Assembly: GCF_000226095.1 (NCBI RefSeq)
Contig: NC_016472.1
Span: 5,952,001-6,016,000, forward strand
From: Thermothelomyces thermophilus ATCC 42464
Taxonomy: Eukaryota; Ascomycota; Sordariomycetes; Sordariales; Chaetomiaceae
Direction of reading: 5' to 3'
Length of the DNA stretch: 64,000 nt
Shown: piece by piece, positions 9,782 to 21,695 of the stretch
Numbering within the stretch: position 1 is the stretch's first letter
How the letters are laid out: each line of letters begins with the position of its first letter
Translations under genes and position numbers: made by a program
Notes under the pieces: generated by a model
The model's input: the letters and a program-made list of their open reading frames with translations, nothing else
Databases searched by the model: none
Told to the model about the DNA's origin: nothing

Positions 9782-10806
9782 TTCTGGGAACAACCGAGAG
9801 AGAGCTCGGAGCGAGCGGCTGGTGCGGGATGTCGGTTGGATATTTCTAATCTTCCCAAACTTTTATTGTCGCTATCGTGATTGTTACTACAACGAGCTGA
9901 TTTAATTGAGGTGTTTGACTTGAGACTGGCCGCCGACAATCCACCTCCTGGAGCCTCCAGATCAGCGAGCAAATGGAGATTTCTTTTGTTTGAGCATGAA
10001 CCTTGTGCACTAAGTTCCCGTTTCCTTGTCAACAAACGAACAGTTCCAGGGACGATCATTGGGCACAACCTCCAAGTATTGTATGCACGTACGCGGAGAC
10101 CAGGAACTTGTCTTAGGGTGAATGCTCGCCCGTGGTTTGTTGTCCAAATCCGCTCTGAATGCGAAGGTTGATTAGACTTACCAATGCGAGCCCGGAGTGA
10201 ATCAAGCAACGGAACCACATGTAATTAATTATGTAACCATTTAGCAAACCTCGCGGATATCTGCGTTGAAAGCACCTATCCGTGCAGAATTTGTTTTCCT
10301 AGGATGAGCTTCCCAACAAAGAGCATACGTATTATTATTTATTGGGGCCACCGTACGGTAGGCACTTTCATCATCCGAATGACAAAACATTTTGAGGACA
10401 GGGAAGGCAGGTGCTCCTTCTTTGCGCCTTCCCTAATAACCGCATTTCCCAGAACACTCTGTCCAACTTTATCTCACTGGACTGAACAAAAATAAAGACA
10501 CTCGTGCCTCATGAGGCCTTGAAAATCCTGCACCTTTCTTCCTCATTCCAACACGCCTCGAAGCTGCTTATCCATCAATTTCCGCCACAGCTCGTTTCCT
10601 CGGGAAATACAGGGCTGCATCTCGTCTTCTCTGTCGCGACCTGCATCTAGGTTGATCCAGACCCCAGCGTAGCCGGGCCGTTTGAATCTTCCCCCAGCTC
10701 CATTCTTTCACTCACAGCAAAACTCACCAGAATCCACCCATTTCTCCAAACTGATCAAGTACCTACTGGCCATTTTCAAGGCAAATAGCAACAGGCGGTG
10801 TCCAAC
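9782..10806. other. intergenic, promoter of the helicase gene
   Basis: 1.0 kb with no supported gene. A TAATTAATTA motif lies near 10222. The segment just upstream of 10807 is pyrimidine-rich, as is usual for fungal promoters and leaders. Confidence 0.4.
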
Positions 10807-13800
10807 ATGAACATCATCGGCACCGATGCGAACACTCAGGTCAGTCCTTTCCGGTTAGAATTTGTGACCTGAAATCGCTCCTGGCAATCCCGAGCTAGCA
10901 GCTGATTTTCTCTCCTGGTACAGTCGGCAATAGATATTGTCCGAGAGCATGTGTTCTTCAACCCTAAAGGGAGGCATGACTGGCAATCGAAGCCAGAATT
11001 TCCCACTGCGGCTGAGATCCTTGCCACGCAGTCTGACATTGACGAGCTACCCGAGAACCCCGTCGACGTTCCTTGGTCCTCCAAAGAGGACTACCTGGCT
11101 GCTCAGTATGAGATCCTACGCCGCGAAGCCACTGAGGGTCTGCGATATTCCGTAAGGAGCTTCGCAGACCACCGCCGCAAGGAGTCGATGATGGATGACG
11201 ATTTCACAAATATTTACACGCAGGTGTGCCTTCACTCAAATTCATATAACCGGTCAACCTTTGACGCATTGGCAGGTTCGAGCCAAGGAATATGTGATGT
11301 CGACTATCGGCCCGCTTGCCCGAGTCTCGTTCTCTACCGAGCGGTCAAGGTACCGTATTCAATGGCAGCAATCGAAGCGGCTCCAGCCGGGAAAAATTGT
11401 GGCTCTGTCACCAAAGAGCGACAGCTTCAAGAAGATCTGCAAGATCGCAACGATTGCACAGCGCCCCTACAAAAATGGACTCGACCAGGACCCTCCCGTC
11501 GTCGACCTCGTTTGGGCTAACCCCGAGGATGCCGTCCTCGACCCACATCTTGAGCTGATCATGATCGAGTCGCTGCATGGTTACTTCGAGTCCGCTAGAC
11601 ATTCACTGGTTGGTTTGCAACATGCTGCAAGGACTGAGTGAGTGACTAGTAAAACAATCCTAAACGAGCCAGCCCGCGCTTACACTCGTCTCGCAGTTCA
11701 CCTTTGGACAAGTACTTGACCGGAGCCTATACCAGTGACGCACACCCCGAGTTCCTCAAGGAAAACCCGATTACGGACCTCTCTACCCTTATCACTGCAG
11801 CCACTTCCAAGGACTCTGAAGAGATGACAGAGTGGGGGGCATACGACATCGTCAACGGTGCCCTCCCTGACTTGAAAGACCTCACCTTCTTGGATGAGTC
11901 CCAGTTACTTGGCCTTCATCGCATCATATCCAAGGAGCTTGCGATTGTGCAGGGCCCACCTGGCACCGGTAAAACGTACACCTCCGTCGAAGCACTTAGG
12001 GTCTTGGTTGCCAACCGTAGGCGGCGGCGGGGTCCTCCCATCCTGGTAGCCGCCCAGACAAATCATGCTTTGGACCAGATTCTCATACACTGCGTCAGAG
12101 CCGGAACCAATGTCCTTCGAATTGGCGGTAGAACGCAGAGCGATCTCATCAAGCCATACACTTTGTACGAAGTACGCCAGAAGTGTGGGCGAAATCAGAT
12201 CCCCGCGGACAACAAGTGTAGAAGCATTGATGCTAGGCGCCAGGAGAATGTCAGGAAAATCCAGGAACTTGTTGATTCTCTGTTCAGCAATCGCCTCTTG
12301 GACCCACAAACGCTCTTGGACTTCGGCATCATCACCGCAGACCAGTACAGCTCCCTTTGCGACGAGTCGATGGAAACCCATGAAGCCATAAATGAACACG
12401 GCCCCTTCGCGCTCTGGCTGGGAGACAGCCTCATTCCCGCCAGAATTCGTGATGAACGCCATCCGACACAACTTGAGCTGAGCGAGGCGGAGGCGCGCAA
12501 GAATCTCCCCGAGTGTGAGTGGGAGGACGAAGAAGACATCGAAAACATCGCCTATGATGAGGAGGACGAGTTATACCGCCTTCGCGGTCCAGTCATTCCA
12601 CTAAAGCACGTATGGTCGGGTAAAGACCCAGCAAACCTAACAAGCTGGGACCGTGCCGTCGCGCGAGCACTCCGGAATCAGGATCTGTTCAGCATCGACC
12701 GCGACCTGCGCGGCGCTGTCTACCAGCATTTTCAGGCCAGATTGCTAGACGCCATGACCCCAAAGTTTGCTGCGTTGATCGCCGAGAACGTGGACCTCTG
12801 CAAGCAGCGTAAAGCGTTCAAATTCCTTGGCAACGCCCAACTCGTCGACAAGCAGAGGATCGACATTGTCGGCTGCACCACTACTGGGTTGACTAAATAT
12901 CGCGGATGCCTTGCCGCAATGCAGCCTCAGTCTCTTCTTATCGAGGAGGCTGCCGAGACCCGTGAGGCCAACATCGTCTCTGCTCTGTACCCTTCGATTC
13001 AGCAACTCATCTTGGTCGGTGACCACAAGCAGCTTGCACCAAAGTGCGACATTTTACGACTCGGCGATGCGCCTTACAACCTCAATGTCTCGCTCTTCCA
13101 GAGAATGGTCAACCTGAACATGCCGTTTGTGATGCTCAAGCAACAGCGCCGCATGAAGCCAGAGCTCCGTTATATTCTGGAGCCGTTCTACCCGGAGCTC
13201 TACGATCACCCATCGGTGGAGTCTATCAACCATCGTCCTGATGTTCTCGGAATGGGCGGCCGCAACTCTTGGCTCTTCGACCATACCTGGCCCGAGGACG
13301 TGAATTCAGATTTCAGCAAATTCAACGAACGAGAAGCCGAAATGATTACGAACTTCTTCGCGTATCTCGTAGCGAACGGCACTCCTTCTGAAAGGATCAC
13401 GGTTCTCACATTCTACAAGGGCCAGTGCAAGGTCTTGTTGAGAAAGCTAAAGCGTCACCCTTCGATTATGGGCTCCATATTCAATGTGTGTACTGTAGAC
13501 TCCTACCAGGGCGAGGAAAACGATATCATCCTCTTGTCACTCGTCCGGAGTCCTCAGTTCGACCGCGCATATGCTGTCGGCTTTCTGGAAGATGAACGCC
13601 GTGCCGTCGTCGCCATCAGCCGTGCTCGTCGGGGATTCTACGTCTTTGGAAACGTTGAGAACGTCCTTGGCGCTCACCAAGCCTCTCACGACCTCTGGTA
13701 CAATATCTGCTCGGGTTTTGCAAAGCAGGGGCGCATCCAGAGGGAGCGAGGTCTCCCTCTTGTATGTCAGCCCCACAACAGAGAAATATGGATAAAGGAA

Positions 13801-15128
13801 GTCGAAGACTGGGGAGACAACTCTGGTGGGTGTGACTTGCCTTGCAAGCAAACTCGAAACTGCAGCCACTTCTGCACTCTTAAGTGTCATGCGTAAGTCA
13901 AAGAAACCGTCATACTGTTTTGGGTGCATTCGTTGATACTGGATGCAGTCTTCCGCATGACGTCCTCCCATGCGGTGAACCGTGCCGCGAAACGCTGGAG
14001 TGCGGCCATGGCTGCCAGAAGTTGTGCGGGCAGAAGTGTTTCTGCGACTGCAAGGAATTCGAGGTGCTCACTGGAGCTATCCAGACTGCGGTTCAGAGCA
14101 TGTCCTTAATGGACAAGATGAGACTGATGGGGGCAGAGGAGACAGAGATGTTCAAGCTGAACAGCCGAAGCGCGATACCCCAGCCGTCCCGGTCTGTTCG
14201 GAAGCTTCCTGTTCCAGAGCAGCCTGTTTTGTCAAGCGGAAACGGAAATGGCAGACACACCCAGCCACTGATGCAAACTTTTCCAATCCAAACAGCACAA
14301 TCCGCAGCGCGATGGGGAGATTATGCCGAGAGCTTGAAACAAGAGCACGAGCTGCTAACCCGACACAATCATCTCGCCACTGCACAACCACGGAGGCAAG
14401 AGATAGTCGTCAACGACGTCTATCAACCGACCACCCTCGCAGATGGCAAGAGAGTCGGAAGAGGCAGCAAAGTCGCGCAACAGTTACACTTGTCCTACAG
14501 CCAGGCGGTTAGAGTCTCTATCAGTGGTCAGGAGACTCTTGTTTCTGGGCTGGCCAATATGTCTTTGAACAACAACCCCCATCAAGGCGGGAATGGGCAG
14601 TCTGCGATGCTGTCCAGCGAGAGAGTGCCGCGTCTTCCCGTCACAGAGAACAAGCCTCCCGATGGTGTCCCGCCAAAGCATCACGAGGGTAAAGCGAGCC
14701 GAAAAAGTCCGGCGAACACCGCCCTTCAAGAGCAGAATGACCCGTCACAGCAAGCCGCGGTCCCGCAGCACCTCTCGGTTCGCCATACCACGACTCAGCA
14801 CGCTCCAATCCGGCTACCCGGAGTTCAGCTTGACCTCCTCACAGATCCCCTTCCATCGGACACTCCCCCGCCGGGCGATATGCATCCTGCACCTCGGCCA
14901 GGATATGCAGTCATATCACACTCTTGCGCTCAGTTTGAGGCTTCGACACCAACGCCATCGACCTCGGTGAATGGGTGCTTCGCACCTTCGAGTGAGATTT
15001 CAGCGCCGTATCAAGCTCCAGCTCAGGCTCAGGTTTTGGCCTGCACTCAAGCCCAAGTCAACGAAGATGGGCAATTAGATGGTGGTGTCCAGGATGCTGA
15101 CCGCGAGGACTGGCTGATTGACCTGTGA
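10807..15128 (+). CDS. ZNFX1/Hrr1/SAD-3-like SF1 RNA helicase with NFX1 zinc fingers
   Basis: Five exons: 10807-10839, 10924-11223, 11276-11637, 11697-13892 and 13949-15128, giving 1356 aa with frame kept at every junction. The SF1 (UPF1-like) helicase motifs appear in order: Walker A GPPGTGKT (about 317-324), Walker B-like IEEAAE (about 647), GDHKQL (about 672), QQRRM, VDSYQGEENDI (about 831) and AISRARRGFYVFG (about 872). A Cys/His-rich NFX1-type module (about 945-1015) spans the last intron. An acidic insert lies near 505-530 between the helicase motifs. The C-terminal 340 residues are Gln/Pro/Ser-rich and look disordered. Relatives include animal ZNFX1, S. pombe Hrr1 (RNA-directed RNA polymerase complex) and Neurospora SAD-3 (meiotic silencing), so a small-RNA or heterochromatin role is plausible. 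Orthology is not established here; other UPF1-like fungal helicases exist. Confidence 0.85.
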
Positions 15129-15859
15129 TTTGCTCTTTTCTCCCATCCGTTATGCAGGAGTTTAAAGGGTTTTCCTCTGCTTGATTGAAGTTTTCTCTCT
15201 GGAGATCTTCCTTTCGGCAACATCTTTCCCTGCACAACGAAGATCGTCGATCCATTTTGTCTCGATTTTTAGAGCCTGTTGCTCGCCTACCCTCTTCACA
15301 ATGTTGGCTTAATAGTTGTCCGGTTACAACGATAGAGGTTTCAGCAACTCCCTGCTTGAGAAAGACTGAGCGTCTCCTGGTTTTTGCGCACAGCGATGGC
15401 TGCATTGCAACCAGCTAGTGGTCGGGTCCGAGATGCATAGCGTTTGTTCTAATAGTCCACTCAAACAGCGTTGCAGGATTCACCTCAAGACTACGGCGAT
15501 CTCTGCAGCTAGTGACAATAAACGGAGTTATATACGCACATGAGACTCAAGTGAAGGAAAACGGTCGTGTTTATTTAGAGGCCGGGAATCCATCCCTTTG
15601 TGGCTCATAAAACTTCGATCAATTATAACTCTAACGCCGCATCATATGGGTATCCCCAATTCCCCATCCTCCCGAGAAACTCATAATAACGGCCCATATA
15701 ACCGCATCCATGGACGTCATCAGCACGCCCTACCACGCCTAATTATCCGCTGACCAGGCCTGATTTCAGAGCCTGTTTTTCAGCCCCAACGCACCCATCT
15801 CCAACCAGCTGCCAAAATGTCACTTTCCTAGAGGACTTAGGCTCGCACGATGTCCTACA
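15129..15859. other. convergent intergenic region
   Basis: 731 bp between two convergent stops (helicase + and Spt8 -). It presumably holds both 3' UTRs. No gene, repeat or strong hairpin seen. Confidence 0.45.
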
Positions 15860-18070
15860 CTATTTAGCAACAGCGATCTCATACCCGATCATGACCTCGG
15901 TAGAGGTGCCATCCCAACCCCTGGTGCCGCCCAACGAGATCATGATCCGCGAGGTCGGGTCGATGTAGAGCTGGGAGATGACGCCGGCCTTGGGCGGGCC
16001 GGGGATGATGATGAAGGGCACCTTGCTGTGCTTGAATGCCGAGGTGTCGCGCAGGTCGTACAGGCGCAGGATGTCGTGGGACGCGCAGACGAGGTGGCGG
16101 CCGTTGGGCATGGGCCGGACGCAGCTGACGGCGCCCGAGCCGGCGGGGAACTTGAGCGTGCGCTCCGGCAGCCAGGAGCTGGTCGCGTTGTGGATCGAGA
16201 ACTCCTCGACCGTGCCGTTGCGCCGCCCCGCGTAGATCCAGTTGCCGTCGGGCGACCAGCACGCGCCCATGCACCAGGGAGGCACCCCGCGACGGTTGCT
16301 GATGCGCGCGACCGGGTTGGGGACGCGGCGGTCCCAGATGCGGATGGTGCCGTCGATGGCGGCGGCGAGGAAGGTGTTGGCCGAAGTTTGGGTTGGATCG
16401 CTCTGGGGTGGTGGTGCGGTCGAGGAAAAGACCATGGAGGGGGTTGAAGGGCCGTCACCGTTGGGGTGGGAGGATGGCGGCTGAGGGCCGTCTGGAGGCT
16501 GGGAGGTTTGTTGGTCTGAATCGGAGGGAGCGGGCTGTTGGTGTTGGTGTTGTTGTTGTTGTTGCTGCTGCTGCTGCTGCTGCTGTTGATCTTGTTGGGA
16601 GGGCTCGGTGGCAGTTGGGGGCTGGCTGAGGTCGACCGACGTGTCGTGGGCTGTGTCACCGGTCATGGTGTCGCTGGACGCGTTACCGTCCTGAGGCGCG
16701 CTGGGTCCTTCTTGCGCTGGTGGGGGGGCGTCTGTTGTGGATTGCCCGCCCGTATCCAAGCCGGAGCCGGTGGGCATGTCGGCATCACCCATAGTGAAAT
16801 CTGCCGAGTTATCCAAGGGCTGAGTGTTGGAGTCGTCGTGAAGCCCCATGTCCATGGCCCGTGAAAACTCGTCGTCATCATCACCAAACGCTCCCCCGCC
16901 GCCGCCGCCCATGGTGTCATTATCGCCAAAGAGGGATCCGGCCGGACTACCGAAGAGAGATTCGTGCTCCGGCGACCCCGGGCCATCTCCAACCGTGCCT
17001 GTCCCGTTGGCGCCAGAGTTTGCTCCGTCGGCCGCGCCATCTTGGAAAAACCCATTCGCCCGGGGCTTGGTCTCGGAGAAAAACGTCTCGCTCTTCACCT
17101 CGACCTGGCTCGCCTCGGCGGGGACGGGCGCGCCGTTGGCCGGGCGCAGCTCGATGGCTGAGATTTGACCGCCGCTCCCTTCGAATTTGCGTATGACGTT
17201 GCCCGTGTTTAGATCCCAATCGATGACCGTCTTGTCCCAGCTCCCGCTCAGCACGCTCTTCTCGTCCGGCGCGAGTTGCAGAACGCTGACGGCATTCGTG
17301 TGCCCGCCCTCGCGGAGGCAGTGTATCCTCTTGCCCTCGTCATGGCGCACGCTCTGCAGGTTGATGCCGCCGCTCTCGAGGCCACTCAGCAGCCACAGCG
17401 CCCGACTATGTACGGCCAAACTGTATACAGGAGACAGAACCCTATCTTCGGGCCGCGCGTTCGGGGGCGCGGGTTCCTCGTTCTCCCAGTAGCTCATCAG
17501 CACGCCTGCTTTGACGACGCTGTCGACGAATGGGTGTCGTTGGGCAACAGTGAGCTGTTGCTTGCCGTTTATGGTATTCACGCCGTCGTACTTGCGGATG
17601 TACCCATCCGACCCTCCTGTTAACCAGTACCGAAGATCAGGGGTAATCGCCAGCGCGTTGATGCTCGTGGCCTGGGGAGCCGCCATGGTCGGCACGATGT
17701 CATAAAGCGGGGCATCGATGTACTCTTGTCGTAGGACGGGACGCCATTGCGACGCGATCGCCGGGCTTGTCGGCGCGGCAGATGCGCCGGCGGGGGCATC
17801 TCGACTGGTAGCTTGTCCATCGGCACCAAGCGCCTGGGAAGCATCGATGGACTCGGACTCGCCCTCTGCTTCGGCTTCGGCTTCGGCTTCGGCTTCACCG
17901 ACGTCAGCTTCCGGCTCTACCTCTTGCTCTGGTTCCGGCTCATCTTGATCGTCCGGGTCCTCCTCTTCGTCCTCGTTCTCCTCTTCGGCGTCATTCTCGG
18001 CCTCGAGATCCTCGGCGTCCTCCATCAGTTCGTCTTGCTCGTTCTCGGAACTTGCGTAGTCGTCGTCCAT
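15860..18070 (-). CDS. spt8: SAGA complex subunit Spt8 (WD40)
   Basis: Single exon, 736 aa, ATG at 18070. The N-terminus (about 1-75) is an extreme Asp/Glu run followed by an Ala/Glu repeat. The sequence WRPVLRQEYIDAPLYDIVPT then begins the Spt8 core. WD40 repeats follow: INALAITPDLRYWLTGGSDG near 135, VLSGSWDKTVIDWDL near 285, then more C-terminal ones (ATSSWLPERTLKFPAG; CASHDILRLYDL). A long disordered insert (about 330-560) splits the propeller and contains a poly-Gln tract near 495-515 and a Gly/Asp-rich run. Spt8 recruits TBP within the SAGA coactivator in the nucleus. The poly-Gln tract is encoded mostly by CAG/CAA and may vary in length between strains. Promoter lies in the 1.2-kb gap at 18071-19259. 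Confidence 0.9.
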   Translation of the reverse strand: MDDDYASSENEQDELMEDAEDLEAENDAEEENEDEEEDPDDQDEPEPEQEVEPEADVGEAEAEAEAEAEGESESIDASQALGADGQATSRDAPAGASAAPTSPAIASQWRPVLRQEYIDAPLYDIVPTMAAPQATSINALAITPDLRYWLTGGSDGYIRKYDGVNTINGKQQLTVAQRHPFVDSVVKAGVLMSYWENEEPAPPNARPEDRVLSPVYSLAVHSRALWLLSGLESGGINLQSVRHDEGKRIHCLREGGHTNAVSVLQLAPDEKSVLSGSWDKTVIDWDLNTGNVIRKFEGSGGQISAIELRPANGAPVPAEASQVEVKSETFFSETKPRANGFFQDGAADGANSGANGTGTVGDGPGSPEHESLFGSPAGSLFGDNDTMGGGGGGAFGDDDDEFSRAMDMGLHDDSNTQPLDNSADFTMGDADMPTGSGLDTGGQSTTDAPPPAQEGPSAPQDGNASSDTMTGDTAHDTSVDLSQPPTATEPSQQDQQQQQQQQQQQQQHQHQQPAPSDSDQQTSQPPDGPQPPSSHPNGDGPSTPSMVFSSTAPPPQSDPTQTSANTFLAAAIDGTIRIWDRRVPNPVARISNRRGVPPWCMGACWSPDGNWIYAGRRNGTVEEFSIHNATSSWLPERTLKFPAGSGAVSCVRPMPNGRHLVCASHDILRLYDLRDTSAFKHSKVPFIIIPGPPKAGVISQLYIDPTSRIMISLGGTRGWDGTSTEVMIGYEIAVAK

Positions 18071-19259
18071 TTTGATGGTTCGGGAAGAAAGAGAGAGATC
18101 AGGGCGGTCAATATTTTAATTGAGAGACGAACGTGACTGTTGGGTGTAGCTTGGAGCAGCTCCTTTGCTTTTCGTGGTCGAGGAAACAAATGGACCAGAT
18201 GCGCAAGGCATACACTACTAAATACACTAAGCTTCGGCTCAGCATCCGAACAAAAGAGAAGCGCCATTGCGGCGCCATGACCCCCTGCAAAGACGCGTTG
18301 GGAAACACCCCGCAACCTCGCAACCTGCAACCCCACTATGAAGTTCAAGCCTGGAGCTGACTGGACTTGTATGACCGGGCAGTACGGAGAGAAACACAAA
18401 ATAAATTAATTACGAAAGTATGTTGTTCGCACATACAGGACATGCAATACATACAGCGGGTTCAGGGTGCTCTGTGCAATCCATCTTCGGGGCTCTGTAC
18501 GAAGGACTGTCCGGCAACTGGTCCTCAGCAAAGTTCGGACATTAGATGCAGTGAAGAACGCTGTTATAAATTTATATCTGGGTTGTATATTCTCGATGCT
18601 GGGTTCCATGGCTCGATGGATCGTGAGATCCGCTTAGGAACAACCACGTCAACAGCCCGGTCAGGTCCTGGCAAGGACAACGGATGCTAATAGCTAGGCA
18701 AATCTAAGAGTCCATCTCGCAGCGCCCATATCACTGAACTGCAAAATATGCAGGTCGACGGGAGTGGCCGTCTGAAATGACTTGAAGCAGTCCGTTCCCG
18801 GGACAAACAGATAACCACCAACATAACCTAACCCGGCTCCCCCCTGGATGGTCAAGGCCTAGCCGCACTGATCATATGGAGGGCTGACCGGCGCATGAAT
18901 TCCTCCATCCGGATGTCTCCTGACTTGGCCGGGCTTCCATGCTGAGGACACGATGGGCAGGTACACCGCGGCCGCGGTTGCTTGTCTGTGTCTTCGTAAC
19001 TGAGGAGCAAATCGGAACACGAGGATTTGGAACCGCGCTCAAGTGGCAGCAGCGACGCATTCTTTCCAACTTCTGTAGGCGGAGAGGTAACAAAGACGAC
19101 AGTGCTCTGCTCCTCAGATGACACCACTGTGGCCTTTGAACCAAAATGGCGGGTCGTGACCGGAGCAACGTGGTTGTCTCTCCGGGCCGGCGCAGGACTG
19201 CGAGGCACGTCGATGCCAGCGGTGTCAGGCGGAATGTCGAGAGGGCGTTCGTTCGCCTC
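18071..19259. other. Spt8 promoter and STRAP 3' flank
   Basis: 1.19 kb between the Spt8 start (-) and the STRAP-like stop (-). Overlapping ORFs near 18852-19489 are shadows without family character. An AT-rich TAAATTAATTA stretch lies near 18402. No other feature seen. Confidence 0.4.
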
Positions 19260-20388
19260 CTAGTCCGTGCCGTTACCCGACACGCCCCCTCGCCAAAGCC
19301 CGTAAAAACCTTCACAATTCTTCCACATCTTAATCGTCCCGTCCTCTGAGCCTGTCGCATACAGATTCCCGTCCGGCGAGAAGGCAATGGACCAAATCGG
19401 GCCGTGATGGCCCTTGTGTACGTCCAATTCCTTAGCATCATCCCAACTGTACACCCGGGCCCAGGTGCCCGGTTCCTCGCCAACCACAAACTTCCTCCCT
19501 TTCAAATCGAGACCAACACTCGCGATTCCGTGTGGGAGTTTGATCTGCTTCAACTCATCCTCGGCCCTCGGTCCGCCCCAAAAGTACGCCGTCTTTCCGG
19601 CGGCAACGGCCAACACGGGGAGGCCACCACCAATATCTGTGGGTGAGCTGTGGCCTCGCGCCAACGAGACAAGCTCACACGACTTGATCTCCCCCTCAAG
19701 CCGTACCTCGCGGGTGCAGCGCCTTGTGGGCAAATCAAACCAACGCAAAGTGTCGCCAGATGCCGTGATGATGACTCGAGGGTCTTGCGCCCAGACGATA
19801 AATTTGATTGCCTCCTTGTGCACGCCCTCGCCAATCTCGAACGCTCGGGAAGACTCGATGGTCACCGGAGTGACAACGTCGGAGCTGGTCGCCGTCTGCT
19901 CGCCGGGCGGCTTCTGGTCGTGCAAATCAAAAATGCGAAGCTTCTTCTCAAAACCGCCAGTCGCGATCATTCCCGATTGGTCGAACGGGTAGGCAACGGC
20001 ACGGACAATGTGGTCGTGCTGAAGGATGTACAACAGCTCGCCAGTGTGGGTGTCCCAGACTTTCGCGGTAAAATCGGCAGATGCGGTCGCAGCAGTGGTA
20101 GCATCAGGGCTTAGTCTCGCTTGCCATACAGCGCCCTTGTGGCCGAGAAAGGTGCCAATCCAGTCGCCCGTTTGGCCATCACGAAGCATGGGGTTTCCAT
20201 CTGCGGCACCTTGGGTCAGCCGAACGCAGCGGCGCAAATAAATACATCTCTCGCAAACCTTTGCATGCCGAGATCATATAATACACGTCCTCCTTCTCGA
20301 GCGGTGAAAAACTCAAGTGAGGCACAGGTCGAGAGTGGCCATGACAGGTTAAGGGCACGTATTGACGAGGGGCGTTGGAGTCGCTCAT
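19260..20388 (-). CDS. STRAP/UNRIP-like WD40 protein
   Basis: Two exons, 20259-20388 and 19260-20200, giving 356 aa. The start is ATG 20388 (MSDSNAPRQYVPLTCHGHSR). The 58-nt intron ends at the CCGCAG acceptor, which yields the conserved SACKDGNPMLRDGQTGDW block; an alternative acceptor 9 nt upstream would insert Gly-Ala-Ala in frame. Seven WD40-type repeats fill the protein, including LGHKGAVWQARLSPDATTAA and GHHGPIWSIAFSPDGNLYAT. Animal STRAP binds the SMN complex, eIF4A and TGF-beta receptors; the fungal orthologue probably works as a scaffold in RNP or translation-related complexes. Function in this fungus is inferred from the family only. Divergent from the Doa1 gene across a 1.3-kb promoter. 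Confidence 0.88.
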
Positions 20389-21695
20389 GTTGAATCTGAG
20401 ACAAGGTGCGAACCCGTGAAAGTGAGGATGGTCGAACGGGAAGAAGACTTGCTTGTCGGACGAAGTCGGCGCTTCTAAAGCCAACAATTAAGACGCTAGA
20501 ATAGGGGCGGTCCCGAACTAAAGGTTGTGGCGGTTCTGAAGGCAGCCGGACCGATGACAGTTGGATCTATCAGGCAGGAAGGGCAAGGGACACTCAAAGA
20601 GCCAAGGGAAGTGAAAGCCAAAGAACGGAAAATCGTAAAGTCATGAGCCGGTCGTTGTTTGTCAAAAGGAAGGCGAGGAATTAGGTCGAAAATGGTCGTC
20701 GCGCCCGGTGCCTTCAGTGGGCAGAGTTTGCACTTGTGCGAAGTGGAAAGAGTTGATGCGACAAACCAGCGGCCAACGGCCTCTGTTGTCCAGACCAGTG
20801 CGGGGTGTTCCACCTGCCAGGGGAGCGCTTGCTCTTGGAAGTTATTAGCCAAACTTGGTCGTGGGGCCCGTTTACTACCACCCCAAAACGGAAACAAGGG
20901 TTGAACTTCGCGCTACCCACTTTCTCCCATAATGCGAGGAGCTGGTTGTGGTTACTTAGTTTCCTATTAGGTGCTTCCTCCTTGCTGCTCTATCCATCGA
21001 CTCGCCGTTCTTGATCCCGGGTTTGCTCCTGACTTTGCAAGTCCGTCTTCGACACCCAACCCGTGGATAGAGCTAGTAGACCATGCTATAATTTGGCACT
21101 TTGCATTGCTTCGCGATTCTGCCACTGTGGCTCCCGTCAGTCTTCAAAGGAAACTTAATGATCATGCGCATGTAGCCAAAAAAAAAAAAAAAAAAAGGAC
21201 GATGTAATCGTTCAGAGGCCAAGTTCTTCCTTGTACGCTTGATACGGGTACATATTACCTTCGGTGATGTGCAACACCTCTCCCCTCCTGCTCAAGGCAG
21301 GTACTATTATCTAAGGTCTGTATCCGTACAGTGCCTAAGTGCGTACGGTATGTATGCACCACAGCAGACGTGGGGTTCACTGCTAGTGTAATCCGTACTC
21401 CGTACCTGTTAGGACCCCACTTTCTGGAAGCTCCCCATCGTCATTCCCCGAACACCGTGACAGCCATTCCAGGTCGTTCCATTTGCTTGCTGCGCCTGAC
21501 AAATTCGCATCTTAGCTCGACCTGTCGCCGCAGGTGTCTGGCGACTACATAACGATAACTGCGCTAGCTCCTCCACGCTGCGCCAGGTCTGCTGTCGTTC
21601 CTTTCTGGTGGCCTTTGGTCTCCCCCGCAATCTCGTGATTCTCTTCGATTACCCCGCCGTTGAGCACCAAGGCCACCCTGCTGAGCTCGACCGCC
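20389..21695. promoter_or_regulatory. divergent promoter region with poly(A) tract
   Basis: 1.3 kb between the STRAP-like gene (-) and Doa1 (+). It holds a 19-nt A run (21178-21196), which may exclude nucleosomes, followed by G at 21197-21198. No coding exon is supported. Confidence 0.4.
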
